NCBI RefSeq assembly: GCF_029223545.1
Contig: NZ_CP097870.1
Coordinates: 62,001-126,000, forward strand
Source of the DNA: Thauera sp. GDN1
Lineage (GTDB): Bacteria; Pseudomonadota; Gammaproteobacteria; Burkholderiales; Rhodocyclaceae
Direction of reading: 5' to 3'
Length of the DNA stretch: 64,000 bases
The position numbers and the translations under genes were made by a program. Below the pieces are notes generated by a model. The model was not told the origin of the DNA. It did not search any database and saw only the letters and a program-made list of their open reading frames with translations. The stretch's first letter is position 1. Every line of letters starts with the position of its first letter. This document shows, piece by piece, positions 50,974 to 61,125 of the stretch.

Positions 50974-51765
50974 TCAGGAGCGCGCGAGCATGCGGTTGAC
51001 CGCCTCGAGGTGCTCGGGCTCGTTGTGGCACATGCCCTGGAAGGCGGCGCACAGGTCGAGGAAGTCCTTGAGTTCCATGCGCTGCGCCATCTTCATCAGG
51101 CGCTTGGTCAGGCGAAGGGCCTTCGGCGGCTGGGCGGCGAAGCGCGCGGCCAGCTCGTGGGCGCGCGTCAGCAGCTGCTCGGGCTCGACCACCTCGAGCA
51201 CGATGCCCAGCGTCTTCGCCTCCTCGGCGCCGACGATGCGGCCCGATAGCGTGAGCTCGAAGGCCTGCTGGTAGCCGATCAGGCGCTGCATGAACCAGGC
51301 GCCGCCGTCGCCGGGGATGATGCCCAGGTTGAGGAAGGTCTCGCCGAACTTCGCGCGGGTGGAAGCGATGCGGATGTCGGCCATGTTGGCGAGGTCGAAG
51401 CCGGCGCCGATCGCCGGGCCATTGACCGCGGCGATGATCGGCACCTCGACCGCCTGCAGCGCCAGCGGGATGCGCTGGATGCCGCGGCGATAGCGGGTGG
51501 CGACCTCGGCCACGTCGCCGGCGAAGTCGCCGCCGCGCGCAGCCATGTCCTTGACGTTGCCACCGGCCGAGAAAGCCGAGCCTTCGCCGGTGATGACGAG
51601 CACCGAGACCTCGTCGCAGGTGTTCACCCAGTCGGCGACGTTGACGATGTCGTCGATCAGCGCGGTGCCGGTGAGCGCGTTGCGCACGTCGTCGCGCGCC
51701 AGCGTGAGGGTGGCGACGCGGTTGTCGAGTTGCAGGCGGGCGTCGTGGACGGTGGGCAGGGTCAT
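50974..51765 (-). CDS. Enoyl-CoA hydratase/isomerase family protein
   Basis: 263 residues, crotonase fold. The oxyanion-hole segments are SAFSAGGNVKDMAARGG and AAVNGPAIGAGFDLANMADI; FLNLGIIPGDGGAWFMQRLI carries the active-site region. In place of the two catalytic Glu of standard hydratases there is an Asp (PGDGG), so isomerase or another crotonase-type reaction is possible. AGGAGA precedes the start. Co-directional with amn. Confidence 0.9.
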   Translation of the reverse strand: MTLPTVHDARLQLDNRVATLTLARDDVRNALTGTALIDDIVNVADWVNTCDEVSVLVITGEGSAFSAGGNVKDMAARGGDFAGDVAEVATRYRRGIQRIPLALQAVEVPIIAAVNGPAIGAGFDLANMADIRIASTRAKFGETFLNLGIIPGDGGAWFMQRLIGYQQAFELTLSGRIVGAEEAKTLGIVLEVVEPEQLLTRAHELAARFAAQPPKALRLTKRLMKMAQRMELKDFLDLCAAFQGMCHNEPEHLEAVNRMLARS

Positions 51766-51791
51766 CGTTCGGTCTCCTTGTGCGCGCGGGT

Positions 51792-52301
51792 TCAGCGCGG
51801 GGTCTTGAGCGGGTCGGGCAGCTTCAGGGTACCGGAATCGGAGAAGCGCATGCCGCCGAGCAGGCCGCCGGCGAGCCGGCCGCGCAGCGCGTAGGGCACC
51901 TCGGCCTTGCCCTCGCCCTCGATGACGCCGAGCGCCTGGCGCACCACCGCGATCGCCGACACCGACACCGGGATCTCGATCAGCGTCTCGCCGAAGCGCG
52001 GCACGCTGCCGGCGCGGTCGCTGACGCCGCTGGCGAAGGGGCGGCCGTTGAGGTCGAGGTCGAGCGCCAGGCCGTCGAAGTCGATCGCGGTCTCGTTGGG
52101 GTTCTGCACCCGCAGCTTGACCTTGAAGCGCATCTCCATGCCCTCGCCGGGGATGGGCTCGAGGCCGACGACGTTGATGCGTACCGGCTCGCGATGCACC
52201 AGGCTGGCGCAGCCGGCGAGGCCGAGCACGAGCAGGGCGCCGAGCAGCAGCAGGAAGCTGCGCAGGGTGTTCGGGCGAGGCAGGGCAGGATGGCTGTGCA
52301 T
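51792..52301 (-). CDS. LEA14-like (WHy-domain) lipoprotein
   Basis: 169 residues. The signal sequence LLLLGALLVLGLAGC ends in a lipobox (LAGC), followed by an LEA_2/WHy domain: VNVVGLEPIPGEGMEMRF-like strands, KLRVQNPNETAIDFDGLALD and ASGVSDRAGSVPRFGETLIE. These domains occur in desiccation and stress proteins and in bacterial envelope lipoproteins of unclear role. It lies 26 bases downstream of no obvious partner and precedes the hydratase gene on the same strand. Confidence 0.85.
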   Translation of the reverse strand: MHSHPALPRPNTLRSFLLLLGALLVLGLAGCASLVHREPVRINVVGLEPIPGEGMEMRFKVKLRVQNPNETAIDFDGLALDLDLNGRPFASGVSDRAGSVPRFGETLIEIPVSVSAIAVVRQALGVIEGEGKAEVPYALRGRLAGGLLGGMRFSDSGTLKLPDPLKTPR

Positions 52302-52389
52302 GGCGACGATCTCCAGCGGTGAGCGGGCACGCCGGTGGCGGCACCTGTGCTGCGATTCTAACAACCCGCCCGGCCAATGCCTGCGGCGC

Positions 52390-52998
52390 TCAGAATCCCG
52401 AGCCCGGTTCGCGCAGGAAGGCCGCCTCCTCGGCGCTCGTCTCCCGTCCGAGGGCGAGGTTGCGGTGCGGAAAGCGCCCGAAGCGCTCGACGATCTCGAG
52501 GTGGCGGCGGGCGTAGTCGAGGTAGCCCGCGAAGGCCGGCTGCGCCGCCGGCGCCACGTCCGCGGCGAGCGCGTCGAACAGGCGCACCGCCTCGCGCTGG
52601 TCGGCGAGGTCCTCGGAATGCTCCAGCGGCAGGTACAGGAACACGCGCTCGATCGGGCGCGCGGCGCCATCCAGGCCGAGCCGCAGCGCCTCCTTCGCCC
52701 AGCGCAGCGCGAGCACGTCGAAGGCGAAGGCCGCGGCCTCGCCGCGCCAGATGTTGCGCGGGAACTGGTCGGTCAGCAGGATCAGCGCCAGCCGCCCGCG
52801 CGTCGAGCCGACCCAGCCGTCCAGCTCGCCCACCGCGGCGCGGCGCACCAGCGGCGTGAAGCGCTCGCGGATCTCGGCATCGACCGCGGGCTGCTTCTTC
52901 CACCACAGTGCCGACTGGCGGTCGATGATGTCGGTCTCGGTCGCGGTGTCGGCCGCGGGGCCGAACCAGAAGGCGTGGATCGTGTCGGGCGTGTCCAT
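52390..52998 (-). CDS. DUF924-family protein
   Basis: 202 residues, all-helical. Family landmarks: FWFGPAADT near the start, ALILLTDQFPRNIWRGEAAA, LYLPLEHSEDLADQREAVRL and the C-terminal RFGRFPHRNLALGRETSAEE. The fold is TPR-like in solved relatives; biochemical role unknown. It is divergent from the ABC exporter gene, starts being about 190 bases apart. Confidence 0.88.
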   Translation of the reverse strand: MDTPDTIHAFWFGPAADTATETDIIDRQSALWWKKQPAVDAEIRERFTPLVRRAAVGELDGWVGSTRGRLALILLTDQFPRNIWRGEAAAFAFDVLALRWAKEALRLGLDGAARPIERVFLYLPLEHSEDLADQREAVRLFDALAADVAPAAQPAFAGYLDYARRHLEIVERFGRFPHRNLALGRETSAEEAAFLREPGSGF

Positions 52999-53186
52999 GC
53001 GGGGCTCCGTGCGAACGGCCTGCGTCACCGAAGCATAGCCCAGCGCGGGTCTCCACGGGCTGCGGGAGCGCCGGACGGCTTGTTGTTGGGGCTGCCGATG
53101 CGTGCCCGAGGCGCCGTTCCGCGATTGCCCGGCCTCGTGGCCTTCGATGTGCACCGCCCCGGTGGGGATGGGGCAATAATCGGATC

Positions 53187-54998
53187 ATGTCCCGCCCAAG
53201 CGCCACGACCGCCCCGCTCTCCGCCCTGCGCGGCCTGCTGCCCTTCCTGCGTCCCTACCGCGCGCGGGTGGCGCTCGCCTTCGCGCTGCTGTGCCTGGGC
53301 TCGGCGGCGATCCTGGTGGTGCCGCTGGCCTTTCGCGACCTGATCGATGCCGGATTCGGCGGGGTTCCGGCGGGCGGTGAGGCAGCGAGTGGGGCTGCGG
53401 ACGGTGGCGGGCTGTTCGGCGCCCAGGGCCTGGACGGCCGCTTCGTCGCGCTGTTCGGGCTCGCGGTGTTGTGGGCGGCGGCGGTGGCGGCGCGCTATTA
53501 CATGGTGTCGTGGATCGGCGAGCGCGTCACCGCCGACCTGCGCGGCGCGGTCTATGCGCGCGTGCTGCGCCAGTCGCCGCAGTTCTTCGAGACCCTGCAG
53601 ACCGGCGAGGTGCTGTCGCGGCTGACCGGCGACACCACCCTGGTGCAGACGGTGGTGGGTAGCTCGATCTCGATGGGGCTGCGCAGCCTGTTCCAGTTCG
53701 TCGGCGGCATGGTGATGCTGGCGGTGACCAGCGTGCAGCTGTTCGGCCTCATCTTCGGGCTGATGGCGTTGCTCGCGCTGCCGATCACCCTCATCGGCCG
53801 CCGCGTGCGCAGCCTCTCGCGCGAGGCGCAGGACCGCATCGCCGACGCCTCGGCGCTCGCCGGCGAGATCCTCAACGCCATGCCGACGGTGCAGGCCTTC
53901 GGCCAGGAGGAAAGCGAGGCCGCGCGTTTCGCCGCCCGCGCCGAGACCAGCTTCGATACTGCGGTGCGGCGCACCCGGGTGCGCGCGGCGCTCACCGGGC
54001 TGATCATCGCCGCGGTGATGGGCACGATCATCTTCGTGCTGTGGATCGGCGCGCGCCAGGTGCAGGCGGGCGCGCTGTCGATGGGCGAGCTCGGCGCCTT
54101 CGTGATCTATGCCGCGCTGGTGGCGGGCGGCGCGGGGACGCTGGCCGAGGTGTGGGGCGACGTGATGCGCGCCGCCGGTGCGAGCGGGCGGCTGCTCGAG
54201 CTGCTGCGCGCCGAGCCGGTGATCCGCGATCCGGGGATGGCTTGTCCGGCCGCGGCGGCCGGCGAGGCGGGCATCGAACTCGACCGCGTGGTCTTCCGCT
54301 ACCCGGCTCGCCCGGGCGTGCGCGCGCTCGACGATATCTCCCTGCGCATCGCGCCGGGCGAGAAGGTGGCGCTGGTCGGCCCGTCCGGCGCCGGCAAGAC
54401 GAGCCTGTTCCAGCTGCTGCTGCGCTTCTACGAGGCGAGCGAGGGTCGCATCCGCATCGGCGGCCGCGACATCCGCGAACTGCCGCTGCGCACCCTGCGC
54501 GCCGGCATCGCGATCGTCCCCCAGGACCCGGTGATCTTCTCCGCCAGCGCGCTCGACAACATCCGTTATAGCCGCCCCGACGCCGGCGACGAGGAGGTGA
54601 TCGCGGCCGCGCGTGCCGCGGCCGCGGACGAGTTCATCGCCCGCCTGCCCGAAGGCTACGCGAGCTTCCTCGGCGAGCGCGGCACCCGGCTCTCGGGCGG
54701 CCAGCGCCAGCGCATCGCGATCGCGCGCGCGATCCTCAAGGGCGCGCCCATCCTGCTGCTCGACGAGGCCACCAGCGCGCTCGACGCCGAGTCCGAGATC
54801 CTCGTCCAGCAGGGCCTGGCGGCGGCGATGCAGGGCCGTACCACGCTGATCATCGCCCACCGCCTGGCGACGGTGCAGAAGGTGGACCGCATCGTGGTGA
54901 TGGACGGCGGGCGCATCGTCGAGACCGGCACGCCGGCCGACCTGCGCCGCCGGGGCGGGCTCTACGCACGCCTAGCGGCGCTGCAGCTCGAGGCTTGA
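53187..54998 (+). CDS. ABC exporter, half-transporter (MsbA/multidrug type)
   Basis: 603 residues. Six transmembrane helices (about 25-320) precede the nucleotide-binding domain: Walker [16 protein letters not shown] near residue 397, signature [17 protein letters not shown], Walker [16 protein letters not shown] and H-loop IIAHRL. Homodimeric exporters of this type move lipids or hydrophobic compounds; a glycine-rich periplasmic loop (about 55-75) is unusually long. It is a single gene, so the substrate cannot be inferred. Confidence 0.92.
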   Translation: MSRPSATTAPLSALRGLLPFLRPYRARVALAFALLCLGSAAILVVPLAFRDLIDAGFGGVPAGGEAASGAADGGGLFGAQGLDGRFVALFGLAVLWAAAVAARYYMVSWIGERVTADLRGAVYARVLRQSPQFFETLQTGEVLSRLTGDTTLVQTVVGSSISMGLRSLFQFVGGMVMLAVTSVQLFGLIFGLMALLALPITLIGRRVRSLSREAQDRIADASALAGEILNAMPTVQAFGQEESEAARFAARAETSFDTAVRRTRVRAALTGLIIAAVMGTIIFVLWIGARQVQAGALSMGELGAFVIYAALVAGGAGTLAEVWGDVMRAAGASGRLLELLRAEPVIRDPGMACPAAAAGEAGIELDRVVFRYPARPGVRALDDISLRIAPGEKVALVGPSGAGKTSLFQLLLRFYEASEGRIRIGGRDIRELPLRTLRAGIAIVPQDPVIFSASALDNIRYSRPDAGDEEVIAAARAAAADEFIARLPEGYASFLGERGTRLSGGQRQRIAIARAILKGAPILLLDEATSALDAESEILVQQGLAAAMQGRTTLIIAHRLATVQKVDRIVVMDGGRIVETGTPADLRRRGGLYARLAALQLEA

Positions 54999-55090
54999 GC
55001 GGGGCCTCGCGGGGGTGGCGGTTCGTCGGCACGCTGGCGGGCCGCTCGCGCAAGCGTGCCGCGGCCGGCTTCAGGCTGTCTCCGACCGGG

Positions 55091-56041
55091 TCAAGGCAGC
55101 GTGCGCTCGCGCAGGTAGCGCGGAAAACGTGGCATGCCGGCGGGAGTGAGCTCGCGGTAGCGGTAGGTGACGAGCGCGCCGATCGGCGGCGGTGCGGCGC
55201 GAATAGCGTCGCTGAGGCCGCTGCCGATGCGGAAGCGCCGGCCGTCGTCCGCCTCCACCAACAGGGAACCGACCTTGCCCTGCAGCCGGCCCTTGCCGGG
55301 GGCGTAGCCGACCACGCGCGCCTCGGCGTCCTGCCAGGGGGTGAGCTTGAGCAGCGCCGCGCTGCGCCCGGGCTGCCAGCGGGCGTCGGCGCGGTGCAGC
55401 ATCAGGCCCTCGCCGCCGCCGGCGACGATTTCGTCGAGCAGGCGCTGCAGGGCGGCGCGGTCGGGGACGCGCCGCTGCGGAATCGTCTGCAGCCAGGGCA
55501 CGGCGGCGGCGGTGACGATGGCGCGCAGCGTGTGCAGGCGGGCGCTGAAGTCGCCGGTGGCGCCGGGCTGGTCGAAGAGCATGTAGCGCACCTCGCGCCA
55601 CGCGGGGTCCTGCGGGTCCTCGCGGCGGATCAGGCCGGACAGTTCGTCGAAGCGTCGTCGCCCGATCCACAGCTCGCCGTCCACCGCCGTGGCCGGCAGC
55701 GCCGCCAGGAACCATGCCGGGGCGACGATCTCGCGCCCGCTGCGAAAGCGCAGCCGCTGGCCGTCCCACAGCGCACGCACGCCGTCGAGCTTCTCGCTGA
55801 CCCAGTAGGCGGCAGGATCGATGGCGTCCGTGTAGCGTTCGGCGAGCATCGCCGGCGCCGGGGTGTCCGCGGTCGCGTGGCTTGCCGGCGTGGCGAGGCA
55901 AAGCGCGAGCGCGGTCGCGCACAGCGCCAGCGTCCGGCCGAAGCGGCGGGCCTCCGGGCGCGATGGCGATTCCGCCACGGGGACGGGGCGTTGGTACGGC
56001 GATGAAGCGTCCCGCGAGCGGCGGGGCGGAGGAGAAGGCAT
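55091..56041 (-). CDS. Exported ATP-dependent DNA ligase (Lig E type)
   Basis: About 316 residues. A basic stretch and a hydrophobic signal (LALCATALALCLATPASHA) precede a minimal ligase: VSEKLDGVRALWDG is motif I with the adenylated Lys (KxDG), VDGELWIGRRRF motif III, GGGEGLMLHRADARW motif IV and LLKLTPWQDAEARVVG motif V. A small OB domain follows (GSLLVEADDGRRFRIGSGLS). Lig E enzymes are periplasmic and are linked to natural competence. Start uncertain: ATG 56041 leaves a long pre-signal region, whereas GTG 55978 gives a normal signal peptide. Confidence 0.88.
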   Translation of the reverse strand: MPSPPPRRSRDASSPYQRPVPVAESPSRPEARRFGRTLALCATALALCLATPASHATADTPAPAMLAERYTDAIDPAAYWVSEKLDGVRALWDGQRLRFRSGREIVAPAWFLAALPATAVDGELWIGRRRFDELSGLIRREDPQDPAWREVRYMLFDQPGATGDFSARLHTLRAIVTAAAVPWLQTIPQRRVPDRAALQRLLDEIVAGGGEGLMLHRADARWQPGRSAALLKLTPWQDAEARVVGYAPGKGRLQGKVGSLLVEADDGRRFRIGSGLSDAIRAAPPPIGALVTYRYRELTPAGMPRFPRYLRERTLP

Positions 56042-56208
56042 CGGCAATCATCCGGAAAATGATGATTGGATTGTAGGTGCCGTGTCCGGTCGATGCCAAT
56101 GGTATTCGTCGTCGAGTCGCTGCGGCAGGCGCCGGATCCTGAACGCGAGCGCCATTGCGTCGAGGTGCCCGCATTGCCGGCCGCCCGCTGGTCGCGCTCG
56201 GTGCCGGT

Positions 56209-57054
56209 TCAGGCCCTGCTCGTTCCGCTCGCGGCGGCGCCGAGGGCGTTGCGCCGCGGGCGGAACTGGCGGGTGTCGCGGTAGTAGCCCACGACCTCGT
56301 TGTCGGGCGTGACGCCCGGGATGCCGAGCAGCGGCAGTGGCGACAGGCTGCGCGGGCTCAGGGTGTCGAGGGCCGCCGCGAGGTGATCGGCGAGCCAGGC
56401 GTCGGTTTCCGCGAGCGCCGCCGCCATGGGCAGGGCCAGCCAGGCGGGCTCGACCACGCGGTAGATCGCCTTCGCGCACAGGCCGACGAAGGGGGCGCGC
56501 AGCTGGTCCCAGCTGCCGTGGCCGAGGACGAGGAAGCGGGTGGTCCGCTGCAGGTGCGCGCGCCGGTTCCAGAACGCCTCTTCCCATTCGTGCGCCGCCA
56601 GCAGCGCGGGGATCTCGGCGTCGGCCGACACCACGACGATGCCGCATTCATCGAACTGGGTCAGCGCGTCGCGCCGCGGCCCGCGCCCGGGCAGACCGGC
56701 GCCTTCGCGGACGCGCAGTTCGGCCAGATGCAGGCGGTTGCAGGCCGATTTGGTGTGTGGCCAGGCGCACCAGGCGAGCGCATTGAAGAAGTCGTGCCAG
56801 TCGCCGTCGCGGGTCGGCACCTCGCCGCTGGAGAAGATCTGCGCCTCGTAGCCGGCGGGATCATCCCCGGGCGGCACGAAGCGGATCGGCGCCCCGCCAC
56901 CGCTGCGCGCGCCGGCTGCGGTCCCGGCGAGCAGGGCGTCGAGCGCTGCATGCGAGGGAACCCCGGGTGCGGTGAAGCGCGCGAGCCAGGGCGCGATCGG
57001 CTCGAACAGGGGGTGCCGGGAAAGGGAGGCCGGAGTGTCGTCGACGGTATCCAT
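56209..57054 (-). CDS. DUF3025-family protein
   Basis: 281 residues, cytoplasmic. The family motif is evident: RDGDWHDFFNALAWCAWPHT followed by LAELR and DALTQFDECGIVVVS. GHGSWDQLRAPFVGLCAKAI and the C-terminal GIPGVTPDNEVVGYYRDTRQ complete it. Function unknown. It is encoded downstream of leuA on the same strand, separated by a large palindromic element. Confidence 0.88.
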   Translation of the reverse strand: MDTVDDTPASLSRHPLFEPIAPWLARFTAPGVPSHAALDALLAGTAAGARSGGGAPIRFVPPGDDPAGYEAQIFSSGEVPTRDGDWHDFFNALAWCAWPHTKSACNRLHLAELRVREGAGLPGRGPRRDALTQFDECGIVVVSADAEIPALLAAHEWEEAFWNRRAHLQRTTRFLVLGHGSWDQLRAPFVGLCAKAIYRVVEPAWLALPMAAALAETDAWLADHLAAALDTLSPRSLSPLPLLGIPGVTPDNEVVGYYRDTRQFRPRRNALGAAASGTSRA

Positions 57055-57121
57055 TGGCGGAATGATGCCCGTTTGACAGCCCTTCCGGGGCGATCGAACG
57101 GTCGAGCGGTCGTGTGCGCGA

Positions 57122-57309
57122 GGTCGGGGAGCCTGGGTGGCGGGCGGGGCGACATTCGCGGCCTTCGGCTGCCCTCGGGGCAGGACGCCGAAGGGGCGGC
57201 GACGCAAACTCGTCGCTGCGCTCCTCGGACATGCGTCGCCTTGTTTCCCCTTCGGCGCCCCGCCCCTCGGCGCTCATGACTTCCCGCCCGCCACCCAGGC
57301 TCCCCGACC
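57122..57309. repeat. Large nested palindromic element, copy A
   Basis: 27-bp perfect inverted arms at 57122-57148 and 57283-57309 (starting GGTCGGGGAGCC) enclose a second stem CGCCGAAGGGG/CCCCTTCGGCG and an inner GCGACGCA/TGCGTCGC stem. The inner core (about 57195-57280) recurs at 61.2 kb. It fills the gap between leuA and the DUF3025 gene. No coding sequence is convincing within it. Confidence 0.85.
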
Positions 57310-57350
57310 GGATCAGGCGCGCCGCGCCCCCACCTCGGTGACGCCCGCCC

Positions 57351-59063
57351 TCAGGCCGCGCGCACCGCCGGCGCCGCATCGAGCGCCGGCTGCAGGCGAT
57401 TGACGCCGCTGAGGATGGCGCGGATCGAGGCGGTGACGATGTTGCTGTCGACCCCCACGCCGTAGCGATCGCCGCCCTGTCCGCCCGCCTCGGTGAGCTC
57501 GAGGAAGGCGCAGGCCTGGGCGTTGCCGCCGTCCTCGCTGGGCGCGATCGAGCGCTCCTCGTAGCTGCGCACCTGCACGTCGATGCCGGCGCCGCGCAAG
57601 GCGTGGATCGCGGCGTCGATCGGGCCGTTGCCCTCGCCGACGAGCAGGTGGCGGGTGCCGCCGATCTCGACGATCAGGCGGATGCCCTGCGCCGCCCCGT
57701 GTTCGAACAGGTGGTGCTCGACGTAGCGCACCGGCTCGACGCTGTCGAGGTAGGTGGCGCGGAAGAGGTCCCAGATCGCCGCCGCCGACATCTCGCCGCC
57801 GGTGGCGTCGGTGACCTGCTGCACCTCGCGCGAGAACTCCACCTGCAGGCGGCGTGGCATGACGATGCCGTACTCGGTCTCGAGCAGGTAGGCGATGCCG
57901 CCCTTGCCGGACTGGCTATTGACCCGGATCACGGAGTCGTAGCTGCGGCCGACGTCGGCGGGGTCGATCGGGAGGTAGGGCACGTTCCACGGTTGATCGG
58001 CCTTTTGAGCCGCGAATCCCTTCTTGATGGCGTCCTGGTGGGAGCCGGAGAAGGCCGTGAATACGAGATCCCCCACATAGGGGTGGCGTGGGTGGATGGG
58101 CAACTGGTTGCAGTACTCGACGGTGCGCGCGACCGCGTTGATGTCGGAGAAGTCGAGCCCGGGAGACACGCCCTGGGTGTACATGTTCAAGGCGAGGGTG
58201 ACGATGTCGACGTTGCCGGTGCGCTCGCCGTTGCCGAACAGGCAGCCCTCGACGCGGTCGGCGCCGGCCATCATGCCGAGCTCGGCGGCGGCCACGCCGC
58301 TGCCGCGGTCGTTGTGGGGGTGGAGCGAGAGCACGACGCTGTCGCGACGGGCGAGATTGCGGTGCATCCACTCCACCTGGTCGGCATAGACGTTGGGCGT
58401 CGACACTTCGACCGTGGCCGGGAGGTTGAGAATGACCTTGTCGTCCGGCGTCGCGCCCCACTCGGCGGTGACGGCGTCGCAGACTTCGCGGGCGAAGTCG
58501 AGCTCGGTGGCGGAGAAGGTCTCGGGGCTGTACTCGAGGCGGATCTCGGTGCCGCATTCCTTCTTCATTTCCGCGCCGATCTGCTTGATCAAACGCACCG
58601 CCGACACCGCGAGTGCCACGACCTGCGGTTTCTCCATGCCGAACACCACTTCGCGGAAGGTGGGCGAGGTGGCGTTATAGACGTGGATGATCGCCCGTGG
58701 CGCGCCGCGTACCGACTCCATGGTGCGGCGGATGAGGTCCTCGCGCGCCTGGGTGAGCACCTGGATGGTGACGTCCGCCGGGATGTGGCCGCCCTCGATG
58801 AGGGTGCGCACGAAGTCGAAGTCGGTCTGCGAGGCGGACGGGAAGCCGATCTCGATCTCCTTGAAGCCGATGTCGCACACGGTGCGGAACATGCGCATCT
58901 TGCGCTCGACGTTCATCGGCTCGAACAGCGCCTGGTTGCCGTCGCGCAGGTCGGTGCTCATCCAGATCGGCGCGCGCTCGATGACCTTGTTCGGCCATTG
59001 GCGGTCGGCGAGCGCGATCGGGGCGAAGGGGCGGTACTTGGCGGCGGGGGTCTGCAACATCAT
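57351..59063 (-). CDS. leuA: 2-isopropylmalate synthase
   Basis: 570 residues, the longer LeuA type. The catalytic domain has [15 protein letters not shown] (substrate and metal site), [16 protein letters not shown] and the HxH metal motif in [19 protein letters not shown]. The C-terminal LeuA dimer domain binds leucine for feedback inhibition (from about 430: [20 protein letters not shown]). It condenses 2-ketoisovalerate with acetyl-CoA. It is divergent from an AsnC/Lrp regulator gene, with a palindrome between them. Confidence 0.96.
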   Translation of the reverse strand: MMLQTPAAKYRPFAPIALADRQWPNKVIERAPIWMSTDLRDGNQALFEPMNVERKMRMFRTVCDIGFKEIEIGFPSASQTDFDFVRTLIEGGHIPADVTIQVLTQAREDLIRRTMESVRGAPRAIIHVYNATSPTFREVVFGMEKPQVVALAVSAVRLIKQIGAEMKKECGTEIRLEYSPETFSATELDFAREVCDAVTAEWGATPDDKVILNLPATVEVSTPNVYADQVEWMHRNLARRDSVVLSLHPHNDRGSGVAAAELGMMAGADRVEGCLFGNGERTGNVDIVTLALNMYTQGVSPGLDFSDINAVARTVEYCNQLPIHPRHPYVGDLVFTAFSGSHQDAIKKGFAAQKADQPWNVPYLPIDPADVGRSYDSVIRVNSQSGKGGIAYLLETEYGIVMPRRLQVEFSREVQQVTDATGGEMSAAAIWDLFRATYLDSVEPVRYVEHHLFEHGAAQGIRLIVEIGGTRHLLVGEGNGPIDAAIHALRGAGIDVQVRSYEERSIAPSEDGGNAQACAFLELTEAGGQGGDRYGVGVDSNIVTASIRAILSGVNRLQPALDAAPAVRAA

Positions 59064-59173
59064 GGCGCGGTCCTCGTGGGCATGGCGTGATTCGATGGAC
59101 GAAAGTTTACGCCGGAGGCCGTGGCAGACGATTGCGTTGTTGTGCTGCGATAGGGTGTTTTGGTGCAGAAAAG

Positions 59174-59197
59174 TTCACTAATGTACTAATAAGTGAA
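59174..59197. promoter_or_regulatory. Candidate Lrp/AsnC operator
   Basis: TTCACT (59174-59179) and AGTGAA (59192-59197) form an inverted repeat with an AT-rich centre, the only AT-rich patch in the leuA / regulator intergenic region. Position and symmetry fit an autoregulatory Lrp-family site that could also control leuA. Confidence 0.55.
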
Positions 59198-59233
59198 ATG
59201 ATCTGCCGATCTTGAAACGAACGGGGCCCGATC

Positions 59234-59704
59234 ATGCAACTCGACCGCTACGACCGCCAGATCCTGGAGCTGCTGCAGCAGGACGGCCGCATCAGCAACC
59301 AGGATCTCGCCGACCGCATCGCGCTGTCGCCCTCGTCCTGCCTGCGCCGGTTGCGCGCGCTGGAGGAGTCCGGCCTCGTGCGCGGCTACCGTGCGCTGCT
59401 CGACGCGCGCAAGCTCGGCCTGTCGCTGATGGCGCTGATCCACATCTCGATGGACCGCCACACGCCCGAGCGCTTCGGCCATTTCGAGGCCGCGGTCGGC
59501 GCGATTCCCGAAGTGCTGGAGTGCCTGCTGATCACCGGCCAGGACGCCGACTACCAGCTCAAGGTGGTGGTCGCCGACATGGACGCCTATCAGGAGCTGC
59601 TGCTCGAGCGCATCACCCGCATCCCCGGCGTGACCGGGGTGCATTCGAGCTTCGTGCTGCGGCGGGTGATCGACAAGACCGCGCTGCCGCTGCCCGGCGC
59701 CTGA
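59234..59704 (+). CDS. Lrp/AsnC-family transcriptional regulator
   Basis: 156 residues. The HTH is at the N-terminus (LLQQDGRISNQDLADRIALS, then SSCLRRLRALEESGLVRGYR). The RAM ligand-binding domain follows, with ECLLITGQDADYQLKVVVAD. Such regulators sense amino acids and form octamers. Being divergent from leuA, it may regulate leucine synthesis; ligand unknown. Confidence 0.9.
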   Translation: MQLDRYDRQILELLQQDGRISNQDLADRIALSPSSCLRRLRALEESGLVRGYRALLDARKLGLSLMALIHISMDRHTPERFGHFEAAVGAIPEVLECLLITGQDADYQLKVVVADMDAYQELLLERITRIPGVTGVHSSFVLRRVIDKTALPLPGA

Positions 59705-59858
59705 GGGCGGCGCGTGCACAAACTGGATATATGTCACGCTGTGAGTGGATAGCGCCTGCGGCCGTCGGCGTCCATGATCCGTGGCCTGCGTGGCGCTCGC
59801 GCTGCGCTCGAGCCAAACCGACATGAAGTCCGCCGTGCGCGGACCCCAAGGAGACGAT

Positions 59859-61058
59859 ATGGACGCCCGCGTTCGCGAACTGGTCAAGGCCACCATCCCG
59901 GTGCTCAAGGAGCACGGCGTGGCGCTGACCACCTATTTCTACCAGCGCCTGTTCCGCCACAACCCGGAACTGAAGAACATCTTCAACCAGTCGCACAACG
60001 AGACCGGCAAGCAGCCGGTGGCGCTGGCGATGGCGGTGCTGGCCTACGCCGAGAACATCGACGACCCCTCGGTGCTGGCGCCGGTGATCACGCTGATCGC
60101 CAACAAGCACGCCAGCGTGGGCATCCGTGCCGAGCACTACCCGATCGTCGGCAAGCACCTGCTGGCCTCGATCCGCGAGGTGCTGGGCGACGCCGCCAGC
60201 GACGAGCTGATCGCCGCCTGGGGCGTGGCCTACGGCGCGCTCGCCGACGTCTTCATCGAGGCCGAGTCCAAGCTCTACGACCAGGCCTGCAACGCGGATG
60301 GCGGCTGGAGCGGCTGGCGCAGCTTCCGCATCATCGACAAGGTGCGCGAGAGCGAGGAGATCACCTCCTTCCACCTCGTGCCCTGCGACGGCGGCCCGCT
60401 GCCGGGCTATCGTGCCGGCCAATACACCACCGCACGCGTGTTCGTGCCCGAACTGGGCGTGATGCAGCTGCGCCAGTACACGCTGTCGATCGCGCCGGGA
60501 GCCATGCACTTCCGCATCTCGGTCAAGCGCGAGCCCGCGGGCGCGACGTCGCCGGCCGGCCGGGTGTCGAACCGCCTGCACGACTTCTACCAGGTCGGCG
60601 ACATGCTCGAGCTGGCGCCGCCCTTCGGCGAGTTCTTCCTCGACGAGACCCACGACGGGCCGGTGGTGCTGATCAGCGGCGGGGTCGGCATCACGCCGAT
60701 GATGGCGATGCTCGACCGCCTGGTGGCGAGCGCGCCGTCGCGCCCGGTGCAGTTCGTGCATGCCTGCCGCAATGCCGCGGTGTTCGCCTTCGGCGCGCAT
60801 CTGGCGAAGGTGGCGGAGCGCAATCCGCAGGTGAAGCTGCATCTGTTCCACGACGAGGGTCCGGTCGCCGCGCCGGTGCAGTCCGGTCGGGTCGACCTGC
60901 GCGCGCTTGCGGGCGAGGTGCTGGCGGAAGGGGCCGATTACTACCTGTGCGGTCCGCTCGGCTTCCTTGAGGCGCAGATCGCGACGCTGCACGAGCTGGG
61001 GGTGGAGTCGGCGCGCATCCATGCGGAGCTGTTCGACACGGGTGGTATCGCGACCTGA
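59859..61058 (+). CDS. hmp: Flavohemoprotein (nitric oxide dioxygenase)
   Basis: 399 residues. The globin domain (1-138) has the proximal His84 in ANKHASVGI and the B10 tyrosine in TTYFYQRLF. The FAD domain has LRQYTLSIAPG (RxYS-like) and the NAD domain GGVGITPMMAML, ending with YYLCGPLGFLEAQI. It converts NO to nitrate. AAGGAG at 59848-59853 fixes the start. The nitrosative-stress role fits cytochrome c' elsewhere in the window. No NsrR site was recognised upstream. Confidence 0.95.
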   Translation: MDARVRELVKATIPVLKEHGVALTTYFYQRLFRHNPELKNIFNQSHNETGKQPVALAMAVLAYAENIDDPSVLAPVITLIANKHASVGIRAEHYPIVGKHLLASIREVLGDAASDELIAAWGVAYGALADVFIEAESKLYDQACNADGGWSGWRSFRIIDKVRESEEITSFHLVPCDGGPLPGYRAGQYTTARVFVPELGVMQLRQYTLSIAPGAMHFRISVKREPAGATSPAGRVSNRLHDFYQVGDMLELAPPFGEFFLDETHDGPVVLISGGVGITPMMAMLDRLVASAPSRPVQFVHACRNAAVFAFGAHLAKVAERNPQVKLHLFHDEGPVAAPVQSGRVDLRALAGEVLAEGADYYLCGPLGFLEAQIATLHELGVESARIHAELFDTGGIAT

Positions 61059-61060
61059 AA

Positions 61061-61125
61061 GGCCGGGCGCGGCTTCGGCTTCGATTCGGCCGCGGGGCCG
61101 GGCGCGGCTTCGATTCGGCCGCGGG
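61061..61125. repeat. Imperfect tandem duplication after hmp
   Basis: Two adjacent copies of a 30-35 base unit beginning GGCCGGGCGCGGCTTCG and ending ATTCGGCCGCGG, differing by a four-base GCTT insertion. The second copy runs into the left arm of the palindromic element at 61117. Confidence 0.75.

Noticed and set aside
57122..57309. Transposon with terminal inverted repeats
   Set aside because: The arms are perfect 27-mers but no transposase or clear target duplication is visible, and arms differ between the two copies in a compensatory way, unlike terminal repeats recognised by a transposase.
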